NCBI GenBank assembly: GCA_001592145.1 | Contig: BCWJ01000019.1 | Span: 33,824-97,823, forward strand | Source: Xylanimicrobium pachnodae JCM 13526 = NBRC 107786 | GTDB lineage: Bacteria; Actinomycetota; Actinomycetes; Actinomycetales; Cellulomonadaceae | Length of the DNA stretch: 64,000 nucleotides | Direction: 5' to 3' | In this document: positions 54,997 through 63,865 of the stretch, piece by piece | Numbering within the stretch: the stretch's first letter is position 1 | How the letters are laid out: every line of letters begins with the position of its first letter | Position numbers and translations under genes: made by a program | Notes under the pieces: model-generated | The model's input: the letters and a program-made list of their open reading frames with translations, nothing else | Told to the model about the DNA's origin: nothing | Database searches by the model: none

Positions 54997-56199
54997 ATGA
55001 GCATGCCCGAGCCGAACACGCCCGAGCCACCCGTCCCCGCTCAGCCGGACGGCGGGGGCGTCCCGATGCCGCCCTCCGGTGCGCCCGTCCCGCCGCCGGC
55101 GGCACCTAGCGGCTGGGGCGACTCCCCCCGCTTCGGGCAGTACGGGCAGCCCGCCTACGGGCAGTACGGCCAGCCGGGGCAACCCCCGACGCCGCAGCCG
55201 CAGCCCGGCCCTTACGGGCCGCGCCCGGGTGCCTACCCGACGGCGGTCAAGCCGGGCATCGTGCCGCTGCGCCCGCTCACGCTCGGCGAGATCTACGACG
55301 GCGCGTTCGGTGCGGTGCGGCACAACCCGGCGGTCATGCTGGGGATCTCGACGCTGATCCTGCTCGTCGCGTCCGTCGTCGGCGTCCTGGTCGGGCAGCT
55401 CCTGGTGCCCACCTTCACCGGGGTGTTCTCCGACGTCTTCAGCGATCCCACATGGGAGGACGCCGGGTCGATGTTCGGGGTCACGGCCGGCACCATGGGC
55501 CAGCTCTACGGCTCCGGGTCGGGGCTCGCGCTGACCACCCTGCTCGCCGGGCCCATCATCAACGGCATCCTCACGGTCTCCGTGAGCCGATCCGTGCTGG
55601 GCGACAAGGCCGGCGTGCGCGACGTGTGGGCCCGGGTGTCCCCCCGCGTGTGGCTCCTGATCGGATGGTCGCTCCTGCAGAGCCTCGCCGCCGTCGTCGG
55701 CATCTTCGTGCTGGTCCTCGCCATCGCCGCGGTCACGGTCGCGCTGGCGCAGGTCTCCGGCCCCCTGGCCGGGGTGGTCGCGGTGCTGCTGGTCGTGGGA
55801 TCGATCGTCGTGATCGGATGGTTCGTGGTGCGGCTGCTGCTGGTCCCGGCGGCCCTGGCGCTGGAGGGCACCCGGCTCTGGCGGAGCGTCAAGCGCACGT
55901 GGCTGCTCACCCGCGGCTCGTTCTGGCGCGTGTTCGGCATCTACCTGCTCGCCACGATCATCGTGTACGTCATCTCGCAGGCCGTCGCCATCCCGATCAA
56001 CATCGTCGCGTCGCTGGTCCCCGGGGGCGACGGCCTGGGCGCCCTGGTCGTGGTCTCCGTGGTCACGGGCGTCCTGGGTGCGGCGATCCAGACGATCTTC
56101 CTCGGTGGCGTCGCCGCACTGCTCTACATCGACCTGCGGATGCGTCGCGAAGGCCTGGACGTCCAGCTCACGGCAGCCGCCGCCGAGCGTCAGGGCTGA
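54997..56199 (+). CDS. Multi-pass membrane protein with a GDPD-membrane-domain-like fold
   Basis: The 400-residue protein has a Pro/Gly/Gln-rich cytoplasmic N terminus with GQYGQP repeats (residues 45-66). About six membrane segments follow (AVMLGISTLILLVASVVGVL, LQSLAAVVGIFVLVLAIAAV, VVAVLLVVGSIVVIGWFVV, VFGIYLLATIIVYVISQAVA). The block IVPLRPLTLGEIYDGAFGAV marks a conserved actinobacterial family annotated as glycerophosphodiester phosphodiesterase membrane domain. It has no catalytic domain, so enzymatic activity is unlikely. It starts a cluster that continues with DUF4129, DUF4350, MoxR and DUF58 genes. Confidence 0.75.
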   Translation: MSMPEPNTPEPPVPAQPDGGGVPMPPSGAPVPPPAAPSGWGDSPRFGQYGQPAYGQYGQPGQPPTPQPQPGPYGPRPGAYPTAVKPGIVPLRPLTLGEIYDGAFGAVRHNPAVMLGISTLILLVASVVGVLVGQLLVPTFTGVFSDVFSDPTWEDAGSMFGVTAGTMGQLYGSGSGLALTTLLAGPIINGILTVSVSRSVLGDKAGVRDVWARVSPRVWLLIGWSLLQSLAAVVGIFVLVLAIAAVTVALAQVSGPLAGVVAVLLVVGSIVVIGWFVVRLLLVPAALALEGTRLWRSVKRTWLLTRGSFWRVFGIYLLATIIVYVISQAVAIPINIVASLVPGGDGLGALVVVSVVTGVLGAAIQTIFLGGVAALLYIDLRMRREGLDVQLTAAAAERQG

Positions 56200-56205
56200 C
56201 CCCCC

Positions 56206-56916
56206 GTGCACGTGACCGCGGTCGTCGTCGCGCTGGCGCGCACCGACGTCCCGGTCACGCCCGATCGTGACACGGCTCGCCGCTGGCTCGCCGAGGAGCT
56301 CGCCCGGCCCGAGTACGCCACGGAGCCCAGCCTGCTGGAGCGGTTGCTGACCTGGTTCCTCCACCTGTTCGACGGCGCTCCGTCGATCGATCTCCCGCCG
56401 TGGTACACGCTCGCCGTGACGGCCGCCGTCGCCGCCCTCGTGGTGCTCGTCGCGCGCTGGGTGACCGGGCCCGTCCGGCTGCGCCGCAGCACCGGGCGCA
56501 GTTCCGTCGTCACGGCCGACGACGACACCCGCACCGCCGCGCAGCTGCGTGCGGCCGCCGACGCCGCCGCAGCGCGCGGCGACTGGCCGACAGCGGTCGC
56601 CGAGCGCTTCCGCGCCATCGTGCGCGCGCTGGAGGACCGGACCGTGCTCGACATCCGCCCCGGTCGCACCGCGCAGGAAGCCGCGGCCGACGCCGGGGCC
56701 CGGCTCGCGGAGCAGACGGGTGCGCTGACCCGCGCGGCAACCACGTTCGACGGCGTCGTCTACGGTCACCACACCGCGGGACCGTCGGACGACGCCGCCC
56801 TGCGCAGCCTGGACGCCCAGCTGGCCAGGGCACGAGTCCCCGTCACCGTGGCGGCGGGCGCGGTGACCGGTCGCCGGCCGGCGCATCCCGACGCCGTCCC
56901 CGAGGACCCGTCGTGA
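56206..56916 (+). CDS. DUF4129-domain membrane protein
   Basis: The 236-residue protein has an N-terminal segment with RDTARRWLAEELARPEYATE, a membrane helix (LAVTAAVAALVVLVARWVTG), and a C-terminal DUF4129 domain (AQLRAAADAAAARGDWPTAV, AERFRAIVRALEDR, TVLDIRPGRTAQEAAADAGA). This family accompanies MoxR and DUF58 genes in actinobacteria. The start GTG (56206, or 56212) has no strong ribosome site, and the gene is probably coupled to the upstream gene, 6 bp away. It overlaps the DUF4350 gene by 4 bp. The function is unknown. Confidence 0.82.
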   Translation: MHVTAVVVALARTDVPVTPDRDTARRWLAEELARPEYATEPSLLERLLTWFLHLFDGAPSIDLPPWYTLAVTAAVAALVVLVARWVTGPVRLRRSTGRSSVVTADDDTRTAAQLRAAADAAAARGDWPTAVAERFRAIVRALEDRTVLDIRPGRTAQEAAADAGARLAEQTGALTRAATTFDGVVYGHHTAGPSDDAALRSLDAQLARARVPVTVAAGAVTGRRPAHPDAVPEDPS

Positions 56917-58118
56917 GCGGCGTCCGCCTCGCCCCCGGTGGCCCCGTCACGGTGGTCGGCGACGGGACCACGGCCGCGTCGCGCGCCGCATCGCGCTGGC
57001 GCCGCGCCCGCTGGACCCTGCTGGTCATCGCGTGCCTCGCCCTCGTCGTCGGGGTGCTGGCCGTGTCCCGGCCGCCGACGTCCACCACCCCGTTCGCACC
57101 GGACTCGACCGCACAGGACGGCGCCCGCGCCCTCGCGCAGGTGCTGGAGCGGCAGGGTGTCGAGGTGGTCCCCGTGACCACGGTCGACGCTGCCGTGCGC
57201 GCCGCCACCGCGGGCACCACGCTGCTGGTGGTGCCCGCACCGATGCTCGGCGACGACCAGGCCCGCGCCCTCGCCAGCGTGCCCGCCGACCTGGTGCTCG
57301 CCGCCCCCGGCCGCACCCTGGTGCGCCTGGCCACCGGCGACCGCGCCTCGGTCTCCGCGATACCCGCAGGCGGGGTCCGGGAGCCGGAGTGCGCCGTGCC
57401 GGCCGCGCAGGCGGCGGGCGACGTGGAGCTTGCCGCCACCCTGGTCCCGGGGGATGGCGCCACCGCCTGCTGGCCTGCGACGTCGACGACCGAGACGCTG
57501 GCCGCCCTGGTGCAGGTCACCGACGGTGCGCGCACCGTGACCGCCGTCGGCGACACAGCGTTCCTGACCAACGCGGCCGTGACCGTCCGGGGCAACGCCG
57601 CCCTCGCGCTCGGCCTGCTGGGCGGGCACGGACGCCTCGTCTGGCTGGTCCAGGACCCGTTCGACACGACCACGGGTGCGGGTACCGGTCCCTCGCCGAC
57701 GCCGGGCGTGCTGCCGTCCTGGACCGGGCCCGTCGCCGGGTGGGCCGTGCTGTGCCTGCTCGTCGCCGCGGCCTGGCGGGCACGCCGCCTGGGCCCGCTC
57801 GTGACCGAGGACCTGCCCGTCGTCGTGCCCGCCGCCGAGGCAACCCGTGGGCGCGCCCGGCTGTATCGGCGCGCCCGAGCCCGCGGTCATGCCGCTCAGG
57901 CGTTGCGAGCCGCCACCGCGCATCGGGCGGCGGTGCGCCTGGGCGTGCCCCGCTCCGCCGACCCGACCACCGTGACCGACGCGCTCGCGCGCGCCACCGG
58001 ACGGCCGTCCCAGGACGTCGCCGACCTGCTGTACGGCCCCCCACCTGCCGACGACGCCGCGCTCGCCGCGCTGGCCGACCGGCTCGACGCCCTGGAGAGC
58101 GAGGTTCACCGAACGTGA
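56913..58118 (+). CDS. DUF4350-domain protein
   Basis: The 401-residue protein has an N-terminal membrane helix (RARWTLLVIACLALVVGVLA), an extracytoplasmic DUF4350 domain (PFAPDSTAQDGARALAQVLE, VEVVPVTTVDAAVRAATAGT, TTLLVVPAPMLGDDQARALA) and a second helix (VAGWAVLCLLVAAAWRARRL). A cytoplasmic helical tail follows, ending [20 protein letters not shown]. It corresponds to Rv3691 of Mycobacterium tuberculosis by order. GTGA overlaps link it to both neighbours. No enzymatic motif is seen. Confidence 0.82.
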   Translation: MSGVRLAPGGPVTVVGDGTTAASRAASRWRRARWTLLVIACLALVVGVLAVSRPPTSTTPFAPDSTAQDGARALAQVLERQGVEVVPVTTVDAAVRAATAGTTLLVVPAPMLGDDQARALASVPADLVLAAPGRTLVRLATGDRASVSAIPAGGVREPECAVPAAQAAGDVELAATLVPGDGATACWPATSTTETLAALVQVTDGARTVTAVGDTAFLTNAAVTVRGNAALALGLLGGHGRLVWLVQDPFDTTTGAGTGPSPTPGVLPSWTGPVAGWAVLCLLVAAAWRARRLGPLVTEDLPVVVPAAEATRGRARLYRRARARGHAAQALRAATAHRAAVRLGVPRSADPTTVTDALARATGRPSQDVADLLYGPPPADDAALAALADRLDALESEVHRT

Positions 58119-59140
58119 CCACCGCAGACGAGAACACCCCGACCGGCGCGGCCGGTGTCACGCCGGGCACGACCGCTCCGGCGCCGGGCGCCGCCGAGGT
58201 CCGCCAAGCCCTGAACGCGGTGCGCACCGAGGTCGGCAAGGCCGTCGTCGGGCAGGACGGCGCGGTCACCTCCCTGCTCATCGCGCTGCTGTGCGGCGGC
58301 CACGTGCTGCTCGAGGGCGTGCCGGGCGTGGCCAAGACCCTCCTGGTGCGCACGCTCGCCGCGAGCCTGGACCTGGGCACCCGGCGCGTCCAGTTCACCC
58401 CCGACCTCATGCCCGGCGACGTGACCGGATCGCTCGTCTACGACGCCCGGACGGCGCAGTTCTCGTTCCGCGAGGGCCCCGTGTTCACCCACCTGCTGCT
58501 CGCCGACGAGATCAACCGCACGCCCCCCAAGACCCAGGCGTCCCTGCTGGAGGCGATGGAGGAGCGGCAGGTCTCGATCGACGGCGTACCCCGCCCGCTG
58601 CCGGACCCGTTCGTCGTGATCGCCACCCAGAACCCGGTCGAGTACGAGGGCACCTACCCCCTGCCCGAGGCGCAGCTCGACCGGTTCCTGCTCAAGGTGG
58701 TGCTCACCGTGCCGCCACGTGACCAGGAGATCGAGGTGCTCGCGCGGCACGCCGCCGGGTTCGACCCGCGCGACCTCGCAGCGGCCGGCGTGCGGCCCGT
58801 CACCGGGCCCGCCGGGCTGGCCGCCGCGCGCGCCGCGGTGCGCACCGTCTCCGTGTCCCCCGAGGTGCTCGGCTACACCGTCGACGTGTGCCGAGCCACG
58901 CGCCAGTCCCCCTCGCTGTCCCTGGGAGTCTCGCCGCGCGGCGCCACCGCGCTGCTTGCCACCGCACGGGCGTGGGCCTGGCTCAACGGACGCGAGTTCG
59001 TCACACCCGACGACATCAAGGCCCTCGCCCACCCCACGCTGCGCCACCGGGTCCAGCTCCGCGCCGAGGCCGAGCTCGAAGGCGTCACCGCCGAGACCAT
59101 CCTGTCGTCCATCCTGGCCACCGTGCCGGTCCCTCGATGA
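58115..59140 (+). CDS. MoxR-family AAA+ ATPase
   Basis: The 341-residue AAA+ chaperone has Walker A EGVPGVAKT, the MoxR-specific RVQFTPDLMPGDVTGS, Walker B LLLADEINRTPPKTQ, sensor 1 IATQNPVEYEG, and the YPLPEAQLDRF arginine-finger region. MoxR proteins remodel partner proteins, commonly with DUF58 and VWA proteins encoded beside them, as here. An Ala/Thr/Pro-rich N-terminal tail of ~25 residues precedes the domain. The GTG start overlaps the DUF4350 stop and the stop overlaps the DUF58 ATG. Confidence 0.94.
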   Translation: MTTADENTPTGAAGVTPGTTAPAPGAAEVRQALNAVRTEVGKAVVGQDGAVTSLLIALLCGGHVLLEGVPGVAKTLLVRTLAASLDLGTRRVQFTPDLMPGDVTGSLVYDARTAQFSFREGPVFTHLLLADEINRTPPKTQASLLEAMEERQVSIDGVPRPLPDPFVVIATQNPVEYEGTYPLPEAQLDRFLLKVVLTVPPRDQEIEVLARHAAGFDPRDLAAAGVRPVTGPAGLAAARAAVRTVSVSPEVLGYTVDVCRATRQSPSLSLGVSPRGATALLATARAWAWLNGREFVTPDDIKALAHPTLRHRVQLRAEAELEGVTAETILSSILATVPVPR

Positions 59141-60498
59141 CCGTCACCGGGCGAGCGTTCGCGCTCACCGCCGCCGGGATCGTGCCCGTGCTGCTGTGGC
59201 CCGTCCCGGGCGCCGTCGTCGTCTGGGCGGGCGTCGTCCTGATCGTCTGCCTGGTCGACGCCGCGCTCGCCGCCTCGCCGCGCCGGGTGGCCCTGGCACG
59301 GCGCAGCCCGGGATCGGTCCGGCTGGGCGAGCCCACGCGCAGCGAGCTCACGGTCACCAACCTGTCCAGGCGCCGGCTGCGGGCCCTCGTCCGGGACGCC
59401 TGGCCGCCGTCGACCACCGGCGGGCTCACGCCGCGCGCGGGCCTCGGCTCCGCCGCCGGCGCCTCGCTCGCCGTCGAGGTCACCCAGGCCCGGCACCACG
59501 TCGACCTGCGCGGCGGGGACGCCACCCGCCTGGTCACGCCCCTGGTCCCGACCCGGCGCGGAGACCGGCACGCCGGCAGGGTCACCGTGCGGTCCTACGG
59601 CCCGCTGCGGGTCGCCGCCCGGCAGGCGTCGCTCGACGTCCCCGCGCGGCTGCGCGTGCTGCCCGAGTTCTCCTCCCGGCGCCACCTACCGTCCCGGCTC
59701 GCCCGCCTGCGCGAGATGGACGGCCGCTCCGCCCTCAAAGTCCGCGGCGAAGGCACCGAGTTCGACTCGCTGCGCGAGTACGTGGTCGGCGACGACGTCC
59801 GCTCCATCGACTGGCGTGCCAGCGCGCGGCGCAGCGACGTCGTCGTCCGCACGTGGCGACCCGAACGCGACCGCCGGGTACTGCTGGTGCTCGACACCGG
59901 ACGGACCAGCGCCACCCGCATCGGCACCGGGCCGAGCGGTGCCGACGCCCCCCGGCTCGACGCGTCCATCGAAGCAGCCCTCCTGCTCGCCGCGCTCGCC
60001 GACCGTGCGGGTGACCGCGTCCAGCTGCTCGCGTTCGACCGGGCCGTGAGCGCCCGCGTGGCCGGGGTCTCCGGACCGCGCCTGCTGCCCGAGCTGGCCG
60101 AAGCCCTGGCCGGCGTCCAGCCGCACCTCCTGGAGACCGACTGGCCGGGGATCGTCGGCCAGGTCCGCGCTCACGTCTCGCAGCGCGCGCTCGTCGTCCT
60201 GCTCACCACGCTCGACCCCGCGGCCGTCGAGACCGGCCTGCTCACCGTCGTCGACCAGCTCGTCAGCACCCACCAGGTCGTCGTCGCCAGCGTCGCCGAC
60301 GCCGACACCACAACCCAGCGGGACTCCGCCGCACAGGTCTACGACGTCGCCGCAGCCGCGCGGGCCGGCCTCGAACGCGCCGCCGTGGCAGCCGTGCTGC
60401 GCCGTCACGGGGCCGAGGTGGTCGAGGCGCTGCCCGACGCGCTACCGCCTGCGCTCGCCGACACCTACCTGGCCCTGAAAGCGGCCGGCAAGCTGTAG
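59137..60498 (+). CDS. DUF58-domain membrane protein
   Basis: The 453-residue protein has two N-terminal membrane helices (FALTAAGIVPVLLWPVPGAV, VVVWAGVVLIVCLVDAALAA), an Ig-like beta region, and a C-terminal DUF58/VWA-like domain with GEGTEFDSLREYVVGDDVRS, IDWRASARRSDVVVRTWRPE and VLLVLDTGRTSATR, whose Asp resembles a MIDAS start. It works with the MoxR ATPase next to it. It is the last + gene of the cluster; the SpoIIM-like gene converges on it. Confidence 0.9.
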   Translation: MTVTGRAFALTAAGIVPVLLWPVPGAVVVWAGVVLIVCLVDAALAASPRRVALARRSPGSVRLGEPTRSELTVTNLSRRRLRALVRDAWPPSTTGGLTPRAGLGSAAGASLAVEVTQARHHVDLRGGDATRLVTPLVPTRRGDRHAGRVTVRSYGPLRVAARQASLDVPARLRVLPEFSSRRHLPSRLARLREMDGRSALKVRGEGTEFDSLREYVVGDDVRSIDWRASARRSDVVVRTWRPERDRRVLLVLDTGRTSATRIGTGPSGADAPRLDASIEAALLLAALADRAGDRVQLLAFDRAVSARVAGVSGPRLLPELAEALAGVQPHLLETDWPGIVGQVRAHVSQRALVVLLTTLDPAAVETGLLTVVDQLVSTHQVVVASVADADTTTQRDSAAQVYDVAAAARAGLERAAVAAVLRRHGAEVVEALPDALPPALADTYLALKAAGKL

Positions 60499-60556
60499 CG
60501 GGGGCCGGCTCACGCCGTGCCGTCTGGCCGGTCGAACCTGCGGCTCCGCTACCGGC

Positions 60557-61546
60557 TCAACCGGCGGTGGGAACCACCGCTCCTGCGCGGTCCATGTCCA
60601 GGTCGCCCGTCGCACCGGCCCGCGTGGCACGGCGGCCCAGGACCAGGACGTACGCCCAGTACCCGGCGAGGCCCACGGACCCGATCACGATCTTGAGCCA
60701 CCACGCGAGTCCCGACCCGGTGACGAACCCTTCGATGGTCCCGGCCACGGCAAGCACGCCCGCCAACCCCACGGCCACCGTGATCAGGGCACGTCCCTCC
60801 TGAGCGAGGGCGACCGCGCGACGCCGCGGCCCCGGGTCGATCAGGCTCCAGCACAGGCGCAGCCCCGCCGCACCCGCGACGAACACGGCGGTGAGCTCGA
60901 GCTGGCCGTGCGGTGCGATGAGCGTGAGGAACGTGTCGAGCTCGCCGTGGGCCGCCATCATCCCGCCCGCCGCCCCGACGCTCACGGCGTTCTGCACCAG
61001 CATGACGACGGGCAGCACGCCGGTGATGCCGAAGCCCACCATCAGTGCGGCGATGGTCGCGTTGTTGGTCCACACCATCGCCGCGAACGACGTCCTGGGG
61101 TCGTAGTAGGACGCGAAGGCCTCGTGGACGTACCGCTCCTGCTCCGCGGGGGTGCCCATCGCCGCCAGCGCCTCCGGGGTGGTGGCCACGTGGACGCCGG
61201 CCACCACGGCCAGCCCCACGAAGGCCAGCATCACGGCGACCGTCCACCACCGGATCCGGTACAGGGCCGCGGGAACGGTGACCGTCACGAACCGCAGGAC
61301 GTCGGCGAGGGCAGGTTCATGTGCCCCCGCGATCCGGGTGCGCGCGCGCCCGAGCAGGTCGGACAGGCGTGTCACCAGCACCGGGTCGGGCGCCGTGGAG
61401 CGGATCGTGGACAGGTGGGTGGCCACCTCCTGGTACAGCCGCACCAGCTCGTCGGCCTCCGGCCCACCCAGGCGGCGTCGCTTCACGAGCACGGCGAGCC
61501 GCTCCCAGGCGGGGTTGTGCACGCTGGTGAAGGCGTCGAGGTCCAC
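60557..61546 (-). CDS. SpoIIM-like (stage II sporulation protein M) membrane protein
   Basis: The 329-residue protein has a cytoplasmic N-terminal helical region (VDLDAFTSVHNPAWERLAVL, RRLGGPEADELVRLYQEVAT) and about five membrane helices (WWTVAVMLAFVGLAVVAGVH, NNATIAALMVGFGITGVLPV, LELTAVFVAGAAGLRLCWSL, ALITVAVGLAGVLAVAGTIE). ASYYDPRTSFAAMVWTNNAT is the typical DUF95/SpoIIM signature. It matches Rv3694c in position and direction. The GTG start at 61546 has CAGGGT 7 nt upstream, suggesting a leaderless mRNA. It is not evidence of sporulation. Confidence 0.88.
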   Translation of the reverse strand: MDLDAFTSVHNPAWERLAVLVKRRRLGGPEADELVRLYQEVATHLSTIRSTAPDPVLVTRLSDLLGRARTRIAGAHEPALADVLRFVTVTVPAALYRIRWWTVAVMLAFVGLAVVAGVHVATTPEALAAMGTPAEQERYVHEAFASYYDPRTSFAAMVWTNNATIAALMVGFGITGVLPVVMLVQNAVSVGAAGGMMAAHGELDTFLTLIAPHGQLELTAVFVAGAAGLRLCWSLIDPGPRRRAVALAQEGRALITVAVGLAGVLAVAGTIEGFVTGSGLAWWLKIVIGSVGLAGYWAYVLVLGRRATRAGATGDLDMDRAGAVVPTAG

Positions 61547-61598
61547 GGCCGCTACCCTGCCACAGACAGCGCACCGCACGGCATGCCTGGAGGAACCG

Positions 61599-62417
61599 GT
61601 GCACGACGGCATCCTGATCGGCGAGGGCGTGGTTCTCGACGCGCGCCCCGCCTCGTTCCCCACGCGCGCGCTGGGTGGGCTGCTCGACGCCGCCGCCACG
61701 GTGGCGATCATGCTGGCCGCGATCTTCGCGGCCGGCCTCGGTGTGGACGGGCTCGGCATCGGCGCCCTCGACCCGCAGTGGCTCCGGGTCACCCTGTCCG
61801 TGCTGGGCGCGGCACTGTTCGTGGGTGTTCCCGTGCTGACCGAGACGCTGACGCGGGGGCGGTCGCTCGGCAAGCTCGCCACCGGGGTGCGGGTGGTGCG
61901 CGACGACGGCGGCCCGGTCCGGTTCCGGCACGCGCTGATCCGTGCCCTGTTGGGACTGCTCGAGCTGTGGGCGACGACGGGTGGGGTCGCCCTGATCGCC
62001 TCACTGGCCAACGCCAAGGGGAAGCGGCTCGGGGACATGGTGGCGGGCACGTACGTCATCCGGGTGCGCGGCGGGAAGGGGTGGCAGGTGCCGCTCGCCA
62101 TGCCCCCGCAGCTGGCCACGTGGGCAGCCCTCGCGGACATCCGCCGCCTGCCGGACGGGTTGGCCCTGGCCGCGCGCCAGCTCATCGACCGGGCACCACG
62201 GCTGGCGCCGTCCTCGCGTGCCGCCCTGGCGAACGAGCTCGCGGGGCGCATCGAGCCGTTCGTGGCTCCCGCGCCGCCACCGGGGACCGGGGCGGAGGAC
62301 TTCTTGCACGCCGTCCTGCACGAACGCCGGGACCGCGAGCTGGCGCGCGGGCTGCGGGAGCGTGACCGCGCCGAGGAGCAGGCTGCCGCTCTGCGGCGCC
62401 TGCCCTACGGGATGTAG
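61599..62417 (+). CDS. RDD-family membrane protein
   Basis: The 272-residue protein has an N-terminal RDD domain: ASFPTRALGGLLDAAATVAI (the Arg...Asp pattern), a first membrane pair, and TRGRSLGKLATGVRVVRDDG with RLGDMVAGTYVIRVRG. About three membrane helices are seen. The C-terminal part is a cytoplasmic helical region rich in Arg/Ala. GTG at 61599 has GGAGG six bases upstream. It is divergent from the SpoIIM-like gene, 52 bp between starts, and matches Rv3695 in order. Its stop overlaps the convergent acyltransferase by 13 bp. RDD proteins may transport ions, but this is unproven. Confidence 0.88.
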   Translation: MHDGILIGEGVVLDARPASFPTRALGGLLDAAATVAIMLAAIFAAGLGVDGLGIGALDPQWLRVTLSVLGAALFVGVPVLTETLTRGRSLGKLATGVRVVRDDGGPVRFRHALIRALLGLLELWATTGGVALIASLANAKGKRLGDMVAGTYVIRVRGGKGWQVPLAMPPQLATWAALADIRRLPDGLALAARQLIDRAPRLAPSSRAALANELAGRIEPFVAPAPPPGTGAEDFLHAVLHERRDRELARGLRERDRAEEQAAALRRLPYGM

Positions 62418-63865
62418 CGGCCCCTGCCCCCGGGCCGGCGCGCCCCGGCACCCCGCGACGCCTCGAACCGGCCGAACACCGTGACCAGGGCGGTCAGCAC
62501 CAGGGCGAACGCACCCCACCAGACGGGTCGCGTGGACCACCAGTCGGCGGTCCACGGCTCCGGCAGGCGCTCGTGGAGCACCAGCAGCACGGCGCCGACG
62601 ACGACGAACATGGCGGTCAGGTGCCACAGGTACACGGTCATGGAGTGCCGCGTGAGCAGACGCACGACGCCCCGCCCCCGGCCGCGCGCCCAGCGGGTCA
62701 GCGCGGTCCGGGCGAGCAGCACGAGAGCCACCTGGGCGACGGACTGGGCCACGATCAGCGCGGTGGGCGGGGCCAGGTTGGAGATCGCCGCGCCCGGCAT
62801 GCCCACCGTGCTCGCCGGGTAGGGTCCGACGGCCACGAGCCCGGCCATCGCGGCGGTCGCCGCCACGGCGACGGCGACCAGCAGCGGGCGCGGCAGCGCA
62901 TCCACCGTGAGCGCCCGACGGCGCGCGCGCCGCACCAGCTCACCCCGGCGCGCGCGCCGCCTCAGGCGCCGGGTGGTCACCAGCGGCAGCGTCCGGGGGC
63001 CGTGGTCCGGCGCGTCGGCCGGGCGGTCGGCACGGCCGGCGCGTCCGGCGCGTCCGCGACGGGCGGCGTCGTCGGCGTAAGCGACGCCCAGCAGGAACGG
63101 CACGGCCCACACCAGCAGGACGTTCGCCCAGCCGGCCACCGGCAGCCCGGCGCCGAACCGCACCACATCGACGAGGAGCGGTGCCGCCACGACGACGCCG
63201 AGCGCGGCCCACCGCCACCGTCGCCACGCCGCCCGGGCCACCGGGGTCAGCGCGACGAGGCCCGCCCAGACCGCGAGGAACCACAGCAGCTGGGGCGCCA
63301 TCCGGGCCAGCCGCATGACCGGTTGGCCGGGCAGCGGGCTCGCGGCCAGCACCCCGAGCGCGAGCGCCCACGCCAGGGCGAACACGGTGACGGGACGCGC
63401 GACCCCGCGCAGGCGGGCGGCCACCACGGCGGCCCACCCGCGGCCCGCCCGGGCGCGACCGGTCGGCGCGGGCGCCAGGCGCGCGTGCTGGTAGGCGCCT
63501 GACGCCCCGGCCGCGAAGAACAGCAGCGGCAGCACCTGGAAGGCCCAGGTGAGCACCCACGCCCAGCCGTGGCTCAGGGCGTTGCCGACCCACAGGGTGT
63601 GCCCGTCGTAGGTGGCCTCCGGCATCAGCCAGTGCGCCGAGACGATCCCGACGGTCGCGAGCGCCCGGGTCGCGTCCACGAACACGTCCCGGGGAGCCGC
63701 GGTGACGGCTTCCGCGGTGACGGGGTTCGCGGTGGTCGGGTTCGCGGTGGCCGGTCTCGCGGTGGCCGGTCTCGCGGTGGCCGGTCTCGCGGTGGCCGGT
63801 CTCGCGGCGGTAGGGCCGGGCGGGGCGGGCAGGAGATCGGCGGGCGGGGTGAGCACGGCAGCCAT
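62405..63865 (-). CDS. Acyltransferase-3 family membrane protein
   Basis: The 486-residue protein has about ten membrane helices and the acyltransferase-3 start: DVFVDATRALATVGIVSAHW, whose His is the usual catalytic site. Others are VLPLLFFAAGASGAYQHARL, QLLWFLAVWAGLVALTPVAR and TVYLWHLTAMFVVVGAVLLV. Such enzymes acetylate or acylate sugars or polymers at the membrane. The acceptor is unknown. The N terminus (about residues 20-50) is made of six five-residue repeats (PATAR-type). An Arg-rich cytoplasmic loop lies in the middle. ATG at 63865 has GAGG upstream. Confidence 0.88.
   Translation of the reverse strand: MAAVLTPPADLLPAPPGPTAARPATARPATARPATARPATANPTTANPVTAEAVTAAPRDVFVDATRALATVGIVSAHWLMPEATYDGHTLWVGNALSHGWAWVLTWAFQVLPLLFFAAGASGAYQHARLAPAPTGRARAGRGWAAVVAARLRGVARPVTVFALAWALALGVLAASPLPGQPVMRLARMAPQLLWFLAVWAGLVALTPVARAAWRRWRWAALGVVVAAPLLVDVVRFGAGLPVAGWANVLLVWAVPFLLGVAYADDAARRGRAGRAGRADRPADAPDHGPRTLPLVTTRRLRRRARRGELVRRARRRALTVDALPRPLLVAVAVAATAAMAGLVAVGPYPASTVGMPGAAISNLAPPTALIVAQSVAQVALVLLARTALTRWARGRGRGVVRLLTRHSMTVYLWHLTAMFVVVGAVLLVLHERLPEPWTADWWSTRPVWWGAFALVLTALVTVFGRFEASRGAGARRPGGRGRYIP
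63725..63814. repeat. 15-bp tandem repeats within the acyltransferase gene
   Basis: Six 15-bp units from 63725 to 63814, three of them identical (63755, 63770, 63785), encode a five-residue PATAR/PATAN-type repeat on the minus strand near the protein N terminus. Being a multiple of three, copy-number change would keep the frame. Confidence 0.85.

Noticed and set aside
60557..61546. SpoIIM-like protein as evidence of sporulation
   Set aside because: DUF95 proteins are widespread in non-sporulating actinobacteria, and no other sporulation genes are present.
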